A DNA stretch of 64,000 bases from Chryseobacterium cucumeris (GTDB lineage: Bacteria; Bacteroidota; Bacteroidia; Flavobacteriales; Weeksellaceae), in assembly GCF_016775705.1 (NCBI RefSeq), contig NZ_CP068760.1:4030001-4094000 (forward strand), read 5' to 3'. The notes under the pieces were generated by a model, which was given only the letters and a program-made list of their open reading frames with translations, was not told the origin of the DNA and did no database searches. Positions 42,240 through 51,246 of the stretch are shown piece by piece; positions within the stretch are counted from its first letter, which is position 1; each line of letters begins with the position of its first letter. The translations under genes and the position numbers were made by a program.

Positions 42240-42584
42240 TTATTTTACTTGATCTACAACAGCTTTGAAAGCTTCAGGGTGATTCATTGCTAAATCTGCT
42301 AAAACTTTTCTGTTAAGTTCGATGTTGTTCTTTTTAAGAGCTCCCATAAATTGAGAGTAAGACATTCCGTGCTCTCTGGTTCCCGCGTTGATACGAGTGA
42401 TCCAAAGTGCTCTGAAATTTCTCTTTTTCTCTTTTCTACCACGGTAAGCATATTGCATTGCTTTTTCTACCGCGTTTTTAGCTACAGTCCAAACGTTCTT
42501 TCTTCTTCCGAAATAACCTTTAGCGTGCTTAAAAATTTTCTTTCTGCGAGCTCTTGAAGCTACGGCATTTACTGATCTTGGCAT
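42240..42584 (-). CDS. rplT: 50S ribosomal protein L20
   Basis: The 114-residue L20 binds 23S rRNA early in large-subunit assembly. The start MPRSVNAVASRARRKKIFKH, the GYFGRRKNVWT motif and WITRINAGTREHGMSYSQFM are diagnostic. It follows rpmI by 117 bp. In many bacteria L20 represses translation of this operon by binding its leader; no such structure could be assigned here. It is normally in one operon with infC, which here lies 10 kb away. Confidence 0.98.
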   Translation of the reverse strand: MPRSVNAVASRARRKKIFKHAKGYFGRRKNVWTVAKNAVEKAMQYAYRGRKEKKRNFRALWITRINAGTREHGMSYSQFMGALKKNNIELNRKVLADLAMNHPEAFKAVVDQVK

Positions 42585-42701
42585 AATTTAAATTGTTTTT
42601 TTGAAAAGGGCGGCAGTGTTATTGCTCTTATTTGCACCGTTTCAGGGTTAAAATTGTGAATTTGTTTGAATTCTTATAAACCGAATATAGATTTATAAAA
42701 A

Positions 42702-42899
42702 CTACTTAATTGCTAATTGACGTTGAACGCTTTTCTCATCCACTTTAGCTACGTAAGAAGTAGACGTAAGATTTCTCTTCTGCTTAGTTTCTTTCTTAGT
42801 TAAGATGTGGCTTTTGTAAGCGTTTTTTCTTTTGATCTTACCTGTTCCGGTAAGAGCAAAACGTTTCTTAGCACCTGATTTCGTTTTTAATTTTGGCAT
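42702..42899 (-). CDS. rpmI: 50S ribosomal protein L35
   Basis: The 65-residue basic protein begins MPKLKTKSGAKKRFALTGTG and contains KRKNAYKSHILTKKETKQKR, the hallmark of L35. It precedes rplT as in nearly all bacteria. Unlike the usual infC-rpmI-rplT order, its upstream neighbour is an unrelated hydrolase gene with its own terminator, and a promoter lies directly upstream of rpmI. Confidence 0.98.
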   Translation of the reverse strand: MPKLKTKSGAKKRFALTGTGKIKRKNAYKSHILTKKETKQKRNLTSTSYVAKVDEKSVQRQLAIK

Positions 42900-42974
42900 T
42901 GTTTTGCTTTTTTATTGTTTTTGTTATCAATATCTGTTTTGGCTACTCCTAAAGACATTAGGAATAATAGTGTG

Positions 42975-43005
42975 CAAAATTACGAAAAAAAAGTGATACA
43001 CGAAA
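42975..43005 (-). promoter_or_regulatory. promoter of rpmI-rplT
   Basis: On the minus strand TTTC (43002-43005), 19 bp, then TAATTTTG (42975-42982) fits the Bacteroidota promoter. The leader contains a small CCTAA-TGTC-TTAGG hairpin. An independent promoter is expected given that infC is far away. Confidence 0.6.
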
Positions 43006-43052
43006 GGAATTTTTAATGTATATCAACAGGAAGGTCTTTTGGGTTGAATTAT

Positions 43053-43085
43053 AAAGGCAAACCCATATCAATACGGATTTGCCTT
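43053..43085 (-). terminator. terminator of the alpha/beta hydrolase gene
   Basis: On the minus strand AAGGCAAATCC and GGGTTTGCCTT form the stem with inner pairing across TATTGATA. The T-run is weak (TATAATT). Confidence 0.6.
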
Positions 43086-43129
43086 CAGTGCTATACGTTC
43101 ATAAAAACGTAATGATGTTCTTATTCTTA

Positions 43130-43951
43130 TTATGATTTAAAAAACTCCAGAAGATCTCTGTTGATGGTTTCAGCCTCTGTAGTTGGCATTCCGTGTGGAA
43201 AACCAGGATAGGAAATCAGTTTTCCGTTTTTAAGAAGGGTAGCAGCTACCTTGCCTGTGGTTTCAAAAGGTACAATCTGATCATCTTCGCCATGCATTAC
43301 CAATACCGGAACTTCTACGCTTTTAAGATCCTCGGTGAAATCTGTCTCAGAGAATGCTTTCACACAATCATAATGTGCTTTGATAGAACCGCTCATTCCC
43401 TGTCTCCACCAGTTTCTCTGAATACCTTCAGAAACTTTGGCTCCTTCTCTGTTGTATCCATAAAAAGGGAAGGTAATATCAATGAAAAACTGCTGTCTGT
43501 GTTTTGCCGTATTGTTTCGGATATCATCAAAAACGGAAATAGGAACTCCATTCGGGTTATTCTCATTCTGAACCATAATAGGAGTTACTGCACTTACCAG
43601 AACAGCTTTTGCCACTCTTCCGTTACCATGCTTTGCTACATAGCGGATCACTTCACCGCCTCCTGTAGAATGTCCTACATGAATCACATCTTTTAAGTCC
43701 AGCGCTTCAACAATTTCTGCCACATCAGAAGCATAAGTATCCATATCATGTCCGTAAGGAGTCTGTTCGGATCTTCCGTGGCCTCTTCTGTCATGAGCAA
43801 TTACTCTATAACCCTGTTCCAGAAAGAAGAACATTTGGGCATCCCAGTCATCACTCGATAATGGCCATCCGTGGTGAAAGAAAACCGGTTGTCCTTTCCC
43901 CCAATCTTTGTAATAAATTTCTGTTCCGTCCTTTAATGTAAGTGTGCTCAT
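43130..43951 (-). CDS. alpha/beta hydrolase, non-heme chloroperoxidase-like
   Basis: A 273-residue alpha/beta hydrolase with the nucleophile elbow VGHSTGGGE (Ser about 96), the acid in MHGEDDQIVP and His in FPHGMPTTEAE. The N-terminal MSTLTLKDGTEIYYKDWGKG, the oxyanion HHGWPLSSDDWD and AHDRRGHGRSEQ are typical of cofactor-free haloperoxidases and perhydrolases; their true substrates are often esters or lactones. It is monocistronic with a promoter (TACATTTG at 44001-44008, minus) and a dyad upstream, suggesting induction by an unseen regulator. Confidence 0.9.
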   Translation of the reverse strand: MSTLTLKDGTEIYYKDWGKGQPVFFHHGWPLSSDDWDAQMFFFLEQGYRVIAHDRRGHGRSEQTPYGHDMDTYASDVAEIVEALDLKDVIHVGHSTGGGEVIRYVAKHGNGRVAKAVLVSAVTPIMVQNENNPNGVPISVFDDIRNNTAKHRQQFFIDITFPFYGYNREGAKVSEGIQRNWWRQGMSGSIKAHYDCVKAFSETDFTEDLKSVEVPVLVMHGEDDQIVPFETTGKVAATLLKNGKLISYPGFPHGMPTTEAETINRDLLEFFKS

Positions 43952-44000
43952 TGTTTCTTTTTTTAATATTAATAAATAGTGTGTTTGATTTTTTATATCA

Positions 44001-44043
44001 CAAATGTAGATAGAAAATCTTTAGAATATCTTGATCTAAGATA
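44001..44043 (-). promoter_or_regulatory. promoter and candidate operator of the alpha/beta hydrolase gene
   Basis: TACATTTG (44001-44008, minus strand) is a -7 box. The dyad TATCTTGATCTAAGATA (44027-44043; perfect arms TATCTT/AAGATA) is placed over the expected -33 region, where a repressor or activator could act. The rest of the 357-bp gap up to 44308 shows nothing else convincing. Confidence 0.4.
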
Positions 44044-44308
44044 ATAATTGTTTAAAAATTTGTTAACAATAATAATGTATAGGTAATACTCTTCAAAGAG
44101 TAAATAGGTTGAAAATCTTTTTGTTACGAAGAAAACACTCAAAAAAGTAAGGCAGCACAAAATATACCTGATAATCGGGATTGCAGTATTTGACGGTTCT
44201 CTCTAATATTGACGATGAATATGAAACATACAATTCAGACAGGTTTGATCATTTCTATGTTCAGTCAAACCTGCTGAACTTATTGTTAACTTGTAAATTT
44301 AAACTGTT

Positions 44309-44551
44309 ATGCTTTCATCCGCAGACCTACACCTGGAAAGAGCTTTATTTTTTGCTGTCTTAATTATATTTTTTGGAGCAGGATTCCTGTGCACGCTGAT
44401 TACTTTCATTATCAATTTTATACAAAAGAAAGATAAAAAAGTGGTGTATTACCTTCTTATATTTCTTATTTCCGGCCTTATTGGAGTAGTTTTAACTGCA
44501 TTTTATTGTTACATGATCCTGTTTGAACAGGCCGAAACCTACAGGCCATAA
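44309..44551 (+). CDS. small membrane protein of unknown function
   Basis: An 80-residue frame with two strongly hydrophobic helices (ALFFAVLIIFFGAGFLCTLI at about 12-36 and YYLLIFLISGLIGVVLTAFY at about 47-67) separated by a basic QKKDKK loop. This pattern supports a real gene encoding a two-helix membrane protein. I recognise no family. It is followed by a terminator-like hairpin, so it seems to be a unit of its own at the edge of the accessory block. Confidence 0.6.
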   Translation: MLSSADLHLERALFFAVLIIFFGAGFLCTLITFIINFIQKKDKKVVYYLLIFLISGLIGVVLTAFYCYMILFEQAETYRP

Positions 44552-44606
44552 AGAAGATGTGATGCATTATATTATGAAACAGACTAAACTAAAAACCACT
44601 GATATC

Positions 44607-44635
44607 AGGGATGTTTTTATACCGTCCCTATTTTT
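44607..44635 (+). terminator. terminator after the small membrane protein gene
   Basis: AGGGATG and CGTCCCT pair (one G-T) around TTTTTATAC, followed by ATTTTTAT. The 371-bp gap 44552-44922 holds this, a promoter and no certain gene. Confidence 0.5.
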
Positions 44636-44836
44636 ATCTTTGGCCTAAAAATCTAATAAAGATAAAACGGTTAAATCTCTCCGGATAAACAATAATTTAT
44701 AACTTTTATAGCTTTCTTTTTCACACCCGATTCAACGATAAATTCTTATTTCGAATAAACACTAAAAAACTATGGGTAAAAACACTAGCCAGATACAATG
44801 GAGTGAGGAAGAAGCTGTAAAAGTAATATTGCTGCG

Positions 44837-44844
44837 TATATTTG
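44837..44844 (+). promoter_or_regulatory. -7 element of the WG/Sel1-kinase-regulator unit
   Basis: TATATTTG matches TAnnTTTG, 78 bp before the ATG of the WG/Sel1 gene. No good -33 box is seen at the usual spacing. Confidence 0.45.
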
Positions 44845-44922
44845 TAATTTGCAGCTACTCGGGAGGCAACCTTAGGTAACAGGGAATGCTGTGATGCTTT
44901 CCGATATGTTAAAATTGAATGA

Positions 44923-47391
44923 ATGGCACACCGGATTTATTTATACAATTACGATCAAAAAACAAATCAGACATTCGATACCTATCTGGGCGAGTGGAAT
45001 TATGAAATTCCATTATTGCTGTATCCTCTGCTGGCAGAAGATATCAAAGTGGAAGGTGTTGAATTTTTCTCCGATAAAAACCAGGGAATTGTTCAGCTGC
45101 GTTACTTTTTCAATCTGCTGGCAGATACTTATCAGCTGCATTACAAGAAGGCTTATTATGAACCCGTTAATAAAATGTTCGAGTTTCTGGAAGCTTTACC
45201 TTATGACACTTTTGTATTGAATGCAACAGATGTTTTCAATATGAACGAAGAAGAACATACGGTACAGGCAAAGGAATGGCTGGTAGAAATTCAGCAGAAA
45301 AGCAAGCTGTATAAAAAGGCTGTTAAAGCCCGCAATCTTTCGCTGCTGGATTCCTTGTTCTCACAGACAGGATATTCCTCATTTCTTGAAATTTTACAAA
45401 CCGACTGGATTAATTACGGATTAGGATATTTTGAAGAGCTTGCCTATAAAAAAGCGGCATCTTCTGTATTTGAAGAGAACGGGAAATTCGGCCTTAAAGA
45501 TGCAAAAGGTGCTGTTTTAGCTCCTGCGGTTTATGACGATATTTTTGAAGCAGATGATTACTACAATATATCGGTAATTCAAAAAGGGGCTTTGTTCGGT
45601 TACCTGCAAAGTGACGGAAAAGAATGGATTTCTCCGGTGTATGAAGATGCTTTTGACGTATTCGATTTTGGGCAGGAACCTTTAGGTGAAGTAAAAGTGA
45701 ATGGCAAATCAGGGATTTTAAAAATCTATTCAAACACCTGGATGATTCCTGCGGAATACGATGCCATTGAAAGGACAGCCTATGGATTTTTTTTGGTAGA
45801 AAAAGATGGAAAATTCGGAGTTTACAACGATGAAAACACACTGATTATCCCTATTGAAAGCGAAAATCCATATGAATATGATTATTTCCCTGAATTATTT
45901 TTCACCAGACAAAAAGGTACCGGCCAACGAAAGTATTATACGAAAGAAGGAAACTATCTCGGAGACTTTTTAGAAGGCAGCATCTCAAAAGCAAGTACTT
46001 GTTTCTGGATCAAACCGAACAAATTTGACAAGAAGGGTAGATTGATTGACGAGAAAGGGCACCTCATTATAGACGAAGCAGATCAGATGATCTTAATTGA
46101 TAATTATGAAACTCTTGCTGTTCGTAAAGACAAAAGCTGGAAGATCTATCATGCTTTAAAACACCAGTTTCTGCTGGAAAATGAATCTGTTAGTAAAATA
46201 AAAGCACAGTACAATGCCGGATATAAAAATAATGTCTTTATCCTGGAAACCAACATAGGATCAGGACTTTTTGATGCAGGTAATGGAAATTGGTTAATCA
46301 CTCCCCAACCGGAAATTAAGCAGATTCACTATCTGGAAAATGGATTTTTATCGGTTCAAAAAAATGAAGGGTATCAATTGTTCGATTTTGAGAATGGTCT
46401 GTCAGCCCAATTGTATGATTATATTTCCAATCCTTTGAATTACAGAACAGAAGAAGGTTTGTTGTTTCTGTATCAGGGTGAAAATATGTTGAGCATGCAT
46501 GAAGACAAAAGCATTCACCGGGTAGAGGCTTCCGAATATGGTGCCGTTTATCTGGACCGGTATTCATTCCGGGGAAAAGATCTGGAATACTTTACTTCCT
46601 TTTATAACCGTTGGAAAAGCCAGACGGGTAAGAACGCCGAACAATTCATGGAGGTTGGAACGATTAAAAAAATGGCTTTTGACGAAAAGGAAAACCAGAA
46701 TTACCACGAAGCACTTCGTCTTTTTGAGTTATCTGCTCAAAAGGGTGACATGGATAGTTTGGTAGAAATAGGGCTACTGCTTACGGATCCTGAAATAGAA
46801 TCATTATTTGATCTGCAAAGAGGCATTACATATTACGAAAAAGCAGCACAACGAAACCATCCTATAGCCTGGAATAATATCGGGGCTTTATACCACAACG
46901 GAATAGGGTATTCTTTTAATATCAAAAAAGCAATTGAGGCCTATGAAAAGAGTGCCGAGCTTGGTGACGAAATGGCACTTGTCAACCTGGGTGATCTGTA
47001 TTATTTTGGACAACACGTGAAGCAGGATTACAGTAAAGCTTTGGATTTTTATCAGAAAGCTGAGAAAAAATATACCTACAATTACGATAAAATCTCAGAA
47101 ATCTATTACCAGTTAAGAGACTATAAAAACCTCTTGGTATACTTGAAGAAAGACTATGATCAATCTTATTCCGGGATTTATTACGGCATTATCTACGAAC
47201 ACGGTATGGGAGTAAAAACGGATCTGAAGAAAGCCATTAAGTATTATGAACAGGCCAATACTTACAGTGCCTACGAATATGCAACTCAACGTTTGATGTA
47301 TTATTATGGTGAAGATCCAGTCTTTAAAAATGAAAAGAAATACCTGAAGTGGAGTGCTTTTGCTGAAAAGCATGGTTTCGAAACAGATTAA
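44923..47391 (+). CDS. WG-repeat and Sel1-repeat protein
   Basis: This 822-residue protein has no signal peptide. Residues about 1-175 are a family-specific helical region. Residues about 185-560 contain WG-type repeats (ENGKFGLKDAKGAVLAPAVY, DGKEWISPVYEDAFDVFDFG, KDGKFGVYNDENTLIIPI, GNGNWLITPQPEI). The C-terminal 220 residues are Sel1/TPR-like repeats (YHEALRLFELSAQKGDMDSL, GIGYSFNIKKAIEAYEKSAE, GMGVKTDLKKAIKYYEQAN). Both repeat types act as protein-binding scaffolds. The start follows an in-frame stop immediately upstream. It lies 61 bp upstream of a sensor kinase gene on the same strand and may act with it; the function is otherwise unknown. Confidence 0.85.
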   Translation: MAHRIYLYNYDQKTNQTFDTYLGEWNYEIPLLLYPLLAEDIKVEGVEFFSDKNQGIVQLRYFFNLLADTYQLHYKKAYYEPVNKMFEFLEALPYDTFVLNATDVFNMNEEEHTVQAKEWLVEIQQKSKLYKKAVKARNLSLLDSLFSQTGYSSFLEILQTDWINYGLGYFEELAYKKAASSVFEENGKFGLKDAKGAVLAPAVYDDIFEADDYYNISVIQKGALFGYLQSDGKEWISPVYEDAFDVFDFGQEPLGEVKVNGKSGILKIYSNTWMIPAEYDAIERTAYGFFLVEKDGKFGVYNDENTLIIPIESENPYEYDYFPELFFTRQKGTGQRKYYTKEGNYLGDFLEGSISKASTCFWIKPNKFDKKGRLIDEKGHLIIDEADQMILIDNYETLAVRKDKSWKIYHALKHQFLLENESVSKIKAQYNAGYKNNVFILETNIGSGLFDAGNGNWLITPQPEIKQIHYLENGFLSVQKNEGYQLFDFENGLSAQLYDYISNPLNYRTEEGLLFLYQGENMLSMHEDKSIHRVEASEYGAVYLDRYSFRGKDLEYFTSFYNRWKSQTGKNAEQFMEVGTIKKMAFDEKENQNYHEALRLFELSAQKGDMDSLVEIGLLLTDPEIESLFDLQRGITYYEKAAQRNHPIAWNNIGALYHNGIGYSFNIKKAIEAYEKSAELGDEMALVNLGDLYYFGQHVKQDYSKALDFYQKAEKKYTYNYDKISEIYYQLRDYKNLLVYLKKDYDQSYSGIYYGIIYEHGMGVKTDLKKAIKYYEQANTYSAYEYATQRLMYYYGEDPVFKNEKKYLKWSAFAEKHGFETD

Positions 47392-47452
47392 CAGGGATTT
47401 ACCTATATTTACGTTCCTTAATGGAATGCAATTTAATAAAGATAAGGGTTTG

Positions 47453-49660
47453 ATGCACAGGTTATTATTTATATTTACTTTACTTATTTGTCCGTTTTTT
47501 GCTCAGGCACAGGATGTTTTAAGCAAATTAGAAAGAGAATACAGCCATGCCTCAAACAATACGGCAGAACAGCTCAACCTGGCTCCCAGGTACGCTACAG
47601 CATTATTCTTTCATAATCTTAAGCCCAAATCTTACCAGATTTTAGATACTAATATTTCCCTTGCTGCAAAACAGGCGGATGGAAAGTATGCCACAATTTT
47701 ATATGCGGTACAGGCCATGAATTACCGGCTGGATAATAAAACCGCGGAGTCTTCAAAAAGCCTCGATATGGCAAAGGCCTACAGCTTAAAAACGAATAGT
47801 AATGAAGCAAAGGGTTATGTACAATATGCAAAAGGCTGGATTCTGGTACGCAATAATAAAACGACCAATGCTGTCGCTGCTTACCTGAAAGCGATCGAAT
47901 ATTATGAAAACTCACCAACCACTTCCACACTATATGGAAGATTGGGTAATGCAGCCAAGGAATTATCTGCCATTTATTCTGACCTGAATGAATATCAGCT
48001 GGAAGAAAAATACAGCAAACAATTTCTATTGTTAGCTTCCAAGCAAAATGACCCCAATCTTATCTTTGATGCTTACATGCGGATGGGCTACGTATATGAA
48101 CAAAAATATACACAAGATCCATCCAATACAGTGTTTCGGGATAAAACAGAACAGTATTATTTACAGGCTATTGCTACTTTTAATAAAAATAAAGATGCGA
48201 TGCTTAGCAGAAACAGCCTTTCATATGCCGCCATCAATTTAGCTAATTTATATACTGGGTTTGACAGTGATAAAGCTATGCAATATGCACAGTTAGCCAA
48301 TAAAGTGAGCCTGGAGATTGGTGATGCTATTCACATTGCTTCTTCCTTTGGAATTCTGGCAGAATTGGCATTGCAGGATAAAAATTATGATTTAGCCAAA
48401 TCTTATTTTCTGAAAGCCTCCATGGAAATTGGGAAAAGCCCGGTAAGAAATCATATGATAGAATTGTCTATCCTTGAATCTCTATCCAGAATTAGTGAAG
48501 AGCAGGGCAATTATAAAGAAGCACTGACTTATTATAAAAGCTATGTTGATCAATACAAGAGCATTTACGATCAGGAAAAACTGGATATCACCAAAAGATT
48601 AGAATCCCAGTTTGATAAAGAACGGCAGGAGCAGAAATACATCAAGCTACAGCTCGAAAGCGACAAGAAAGCTCAGGAAATTAAGCTTATTAATATTTTG
48701 CGTGCACAGCGTGAACAGGTTTATAACAACTTAAAACTGGTGGAAGAAAACCAGCGTGAAAGACTGAAATTCTCAGAACTTGAATCCGAGAAAAAAGAAC
48801 AGCAGCTTCGTTTGGCAAAACTGGAAACCCAACAGAAGAATAACGATATTAATACCTTTAAAAAACTCCTGGCGTTCAAGGAAAAGATCAATACGTACTA
48901 CATTTTTTTTATTATCTTTTTCATTATTTTGATCCTCTTGTTGCTGTATGCCTATAAACAGCGTGCCAGGTCTATTAAACGAAGAGACGAACTGCATGCT
49001 TTAGCCATGGAACAGGAAAAACAAAACTCGAAAATATCTACCCTTACTGCATTGCTTGAAGGGCAGGAGCAGGAGCGTGGCCGTCTGGCCCGTGATCTCC
49101 ATGACGGACTGGGAGGTTTGCTGTCTGGAACTAAGCATCAACTTTCTTATTTAAATCCTCATCAATCCGAAAATATTGAAGAAGGAATTTCAAAATCAAT
49201 TGAACAGATCGATGGTGCTGTAGAAGAACTGAGAAGGGTGGCACATAATCTAATGCCTGATTTATTAACAAAATACGGTCTGGAAGTGGCTATTCAGGAG
49301 TTTGCTTCACGAATTTCCAATCATGCTCTGGAAATCCATACAGAGTTTATCAATTACAGCAATTCCATATCGAAGGAAAAGCAGCTGGTTATTTACAGAA
49401 TCATCCAGGAACTGGTCAATAATGCTATAAAACATGCCGATACCTCTGAAATTATCATTCAGGTAAGCGAAGAAGAAAACCTAATAAATCTTACAGTAGA
49501 AGATAACGGTAAAGGTTTCGATCATACCAATTTAGACGTTAGAAAAACGGCAGGTTTTCACAATATAGAATTGAGAGTCCAGTTTTTAAAAGGAACCATG
49601 AATATCACCTCCGAATTAAATATTGGCACCAGTATAGAACTTCAAATCCCTATTCATTAA
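47453..49660 (+). CDS. TPR-containing sensor histidine kinase (HisKA_3/NarL type)
   Basis: I chose ATG 47453 (MHRLLFIFTLLICPFFAQAQ), which supplies a signal peptide; the frame is open further upstream into the preceding gene's end. The 735-residue protein has periplasmic TPR-like repeats (about 30-375), a long coiled coil (about 380-475, LESQFDKERQEQKYIKLQLE), and one membrane segment (about 480-503). The HisKA_3 dimerisation box RGRLARDLHDGLGGLLSG has phospho-His near residue 550, and the HATPase domain has IIQELVNNAIKHADTSE and VEDNGKGFDHTN. It forms a two-component pair with the next gene, 2 bp downstream. The signal sensed is unknown. Confidence 0.93.
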   Translation: MHRLLFIFTLLICPFFAQAQDVLSKLEREYSHASNNTAEQLNLAPRYATALFFHNLKPKSYQILDTNISLAAKQADGKYATILYAVQAMNYRLDNKTAESSKSLDMAKAYSLKTNSNEAKGYVQYAKGWILVRNNKTTNAVAAYLKAIEYYENSPTTSTLYGRLGNAAKELSAIYSDLNEYQLEEKYSKQFLLLASKQNDPNLIFDAYMRMGYVYEQKYTQDPSNTVFRDKTEQYYLQAIATFNKNKDAMLSRNSLSYAAINLANLYTGFDSDKAMQYAQLANKVSLEIGDAIHIASSFGILAELALQDKNYDLAKSYFLKASMEIGKSPVRNHMIELSILESLSRISEEQGNYKEALTYYKSYVDQYKSIYDQEKLDITKRLESQFDKERQEQKYIKLQLESDKKAQEIKLINILRAQREQVYNNLKLVEENQRERLKFSELESEKKEQQLRLAKLETQQKNNDINTFKKLLAFKEKINTYYIFFIIFFIILILLLLYAYKQRARSIKRRDELHALAMEQEKQNSKISTLTALLEGQEQERGRLARDLHDGLGGLLSGTKHQLSYLNPHQSENIEEGISKSIEQIDGAVEELRRVAHNLMPDLLTKYGLEVAIQEFASRISNHALEIHTEFINYSNSISKEKQLVIYRIIQELVNNAIKHADTSEIIIQVSEEENLINLTVEDNGKGFDHTNLDVRKTAGFHNIELRVQFLKGTMNITSELNIGTSIELQIPIH

Positions 49661-49662
49661 AC

Positions 49663-50292
49663 ATGATAAAAGTAGCCATAACCGACGATCATCCGCTTCT
49701 ATTGGAAGGACTGAAAAATATTTTAGGCAACAGCGAAACAATAGATGTCGTAGATTGTTTCAAAAGTGTCTCCGAAATGAATGCAGGCCTTGCAAAACAG
49801 GCGGTTGACATTCTGCTGCTCGACATTAATCTGGAAGATACCAACAGCATTGAACTCATCAAACCTTTAAAGAAAAAGTACAGCAGCCTTCAGATTATTA
49901 TCCTTAGTGTTCATAACGAACTGCCCGTCATCAACAGTACTCTTGCTGAAGGGGCTTTGGGATATATTCAAAAAAATGCTTCAGTTTCCGAAATTATCGA
50001 AGGAATTAATGCTGTATATAGCGGTAACAGGTTTTTATGCTCTCAAACCAAAGCTGTTCTGGAGAAAAAATCAACAGACGGATTAAGTCAGGTTCCGAAA
50101 CTGACACGAAGAGAAAAAGAAATTCTGGGTGAAGCAGCAAAAGGGCTTACTACCAATCAAATGGCGGAAAAGCTTTTTATAAGTCCGCACACGGTAGAAA
50201 GCCACCGCAAAAATCTTATCGAAAAATTTCAGACCTCCAACCTGAGTTCAGCTATAAAATTAGCTATAGAATACGGCTTGATTATCGAATAA
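49663..50292 (+). CDS. NarL/LuxR-type response regulator
   Basis: A 209-residue regulator. The receiver domain has VAITDDHPLLLEGLKN (Asp9, Asp10), the phospho-acceptor in ILLLDINLEDTNSIEL (Asp54) and conserved Lys in GYIQKNAS. The LuxR helix-turn-helix follows at about 145-205 (LTRREKEILGEAAKGLTTNQ and LFISPHTVESHRKNLIEKF). It begins 2 bp after the kinase gene, its evident partner. The target genes are unknown; the adjacent WG/Sel1 gene is the simplest guess. Confidence 0.95.
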   Translation: MIKVAITDDHPLLLEGLKNILGNSETIDVVDCFKSVSEMNAGLAKQAVDILLLDINLEDTNSIELIKPLKKKYSSLQIIILSVHNELPVINSTLAEGALGYIQKNASVSEIIEGINAVYSGNRFLCSQTKAVLEKKSTDGLSQVPKLTRREKEILGEAAKGLTTNQMAEKLFISPHTVESHRKNLIEKFQTSNLSSAIKLAIEYGLIIE

Positions 50293-50305
50293 AATAATCA
50301 TCCCG

Positions 50306-50343
50306 AAAAAAGGCTGCTCACATCATGTAAGCAGCCTTTTTCT
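50306..50343 (+). terminator. terminator after the response regulator
   Basis: AAAAAAGGCTGCT and AGCAGCCTTTTT form a stem around CACATCATGTA, with A- and T-runs; probably bidirectional for the convergent gene. Confidence 0.85.
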
Positions 50344-50373
50344 TATATAATCAAATAATTTGGGTGTGTACAG

Positions 50374-50940
50374 TTAATCTTTAAATTTCAACGCAGCCTG
50401 GAACAGATTCTTTTTGTCTACTAAATCATATTCGTCATTGTAAACCGGCTGATACATCAGGATGAAAACGCTGCCGTCAAAATCTTTTAAACTGATGGGT
50501 TGATCTACCATGATATCATAAAATCTTGTAATCGTACGGGTTGCAGTCCATTGCTTTGCATTGCCTTTAGGGTTTTTATCAAATCTGTGATCTTTTGCAT
50601 CTGTATAATACCAGTATGAAGGCGCGGAATCCATCAGAAACATTTCTTTATCCTTGTTATAGAGCTCTTCGGCCATACCTGTATTCTGGAACCATTGAAC
50701 TTCAGTATTCAAAACGCCCAAAGCTCCTGCATAGATGTCTTTATTTGTTGTGGCACCCACTAAAAATCCTTCCAGATGGGAAGACGTGATTTCAAATAAA
50801 AAAGGAGATTTTTTCAGTTCATAAACATCATTCACGGGTTCAATTACTTTTCCATCCTGCTTAATAACGACTTTTAAAGATTGTGCAAAAGTCATAAAAC
50901 TTAATAAACAAAAAAGAAGGGTCAAACTTAATTTTTTCAT
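50374..50940 (-). CDS. secreted protein of unknown function
   Basis: A 188-residue protein with a clear signal peptide (MKKLSLTLLFCLLSFMTFAQ). The mature part begins with strands (SLKVVIKQDGKVIEP) and contains a Trp/Tyr-rich middle (APSYWYYTDAKDHRFDKNPK). It has no Cys after the signal peptide and no sorting domain. I recognise no family. It is monocistronic, convergent with the response regulator gene. Confidence 0.72.
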   Translation of the reverse strand: MKKLSLTLLFCLLSFMTFAQSLKVVIKQDGKVIEPVNDVYELKKSPFLFEITSSHLEGFLVGATTNKDIYAGALGVLNTEVQWFQNTGMAEELYNKDKEMFLMDSAPSYWYYTDAKDHRFDKNPKGNAKQWTATRTITRFYDIMVDQPISLKDFDGSVFILMYQPVYNDEYDLVDKKNLFQAALKFKD

Positions 50941-51047
50941 TGTATCTCTTTAAATAATTGCGGCAAAGATATTAGACTTTATTTCCCTGTGCACTCGCTG
51001 ATTTCAGGGGTTTTTATTATTGAAATTGTTGAAATTTTCATCAAATA

Positions 51048-51164
51048 AAACCATTAAGAAGAATTTGAGAAATAAAGTATAGTTGAGATGAATCATTCTG
51101 ATTTTTTAGCTTAAAGCGAAGCTTACCTTAATACTCTCAACATCTTAATATGATCTTAATGTTT
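51048..51164. repeat. AAACCATTAAG element, second copy
   Basis: The left end AAACCATTAAG is identical to that at 31659; the right end CTTAATGTTTC is a near-inverted copy. Inside, GTTGAGA and TCTCAAC form another dyad. It fills the 306-bp gap between two minus-strand genes, which has no gene. Confidence 0.5.
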
Positions 51165-51246
51165 CAAAATATAAAAGTTTACACAAGTTCATATTCCTTT
51201 AATAACTTCTATTTCCATTAAGATTCTAATTGTCTCAGTTTTCTTA

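Noticed and set aside
44772..44879. A 35-codon frame beginning MGKNTSQIQWSEEEA upstream of the WG/Sel1 gene
   Set aside because: It overlaps the likely -7 promoter box at 44837 and matches nothing I know; it could be the remnant of a lost gene, but the support is too weak.
51164..51246. Possible right end of the AAACCATTAAG element extending to a TTCCATTAAGATTC block
   Set aside because: That block is in direct and not inverted orientation to the left end, so I kept the shorter border.
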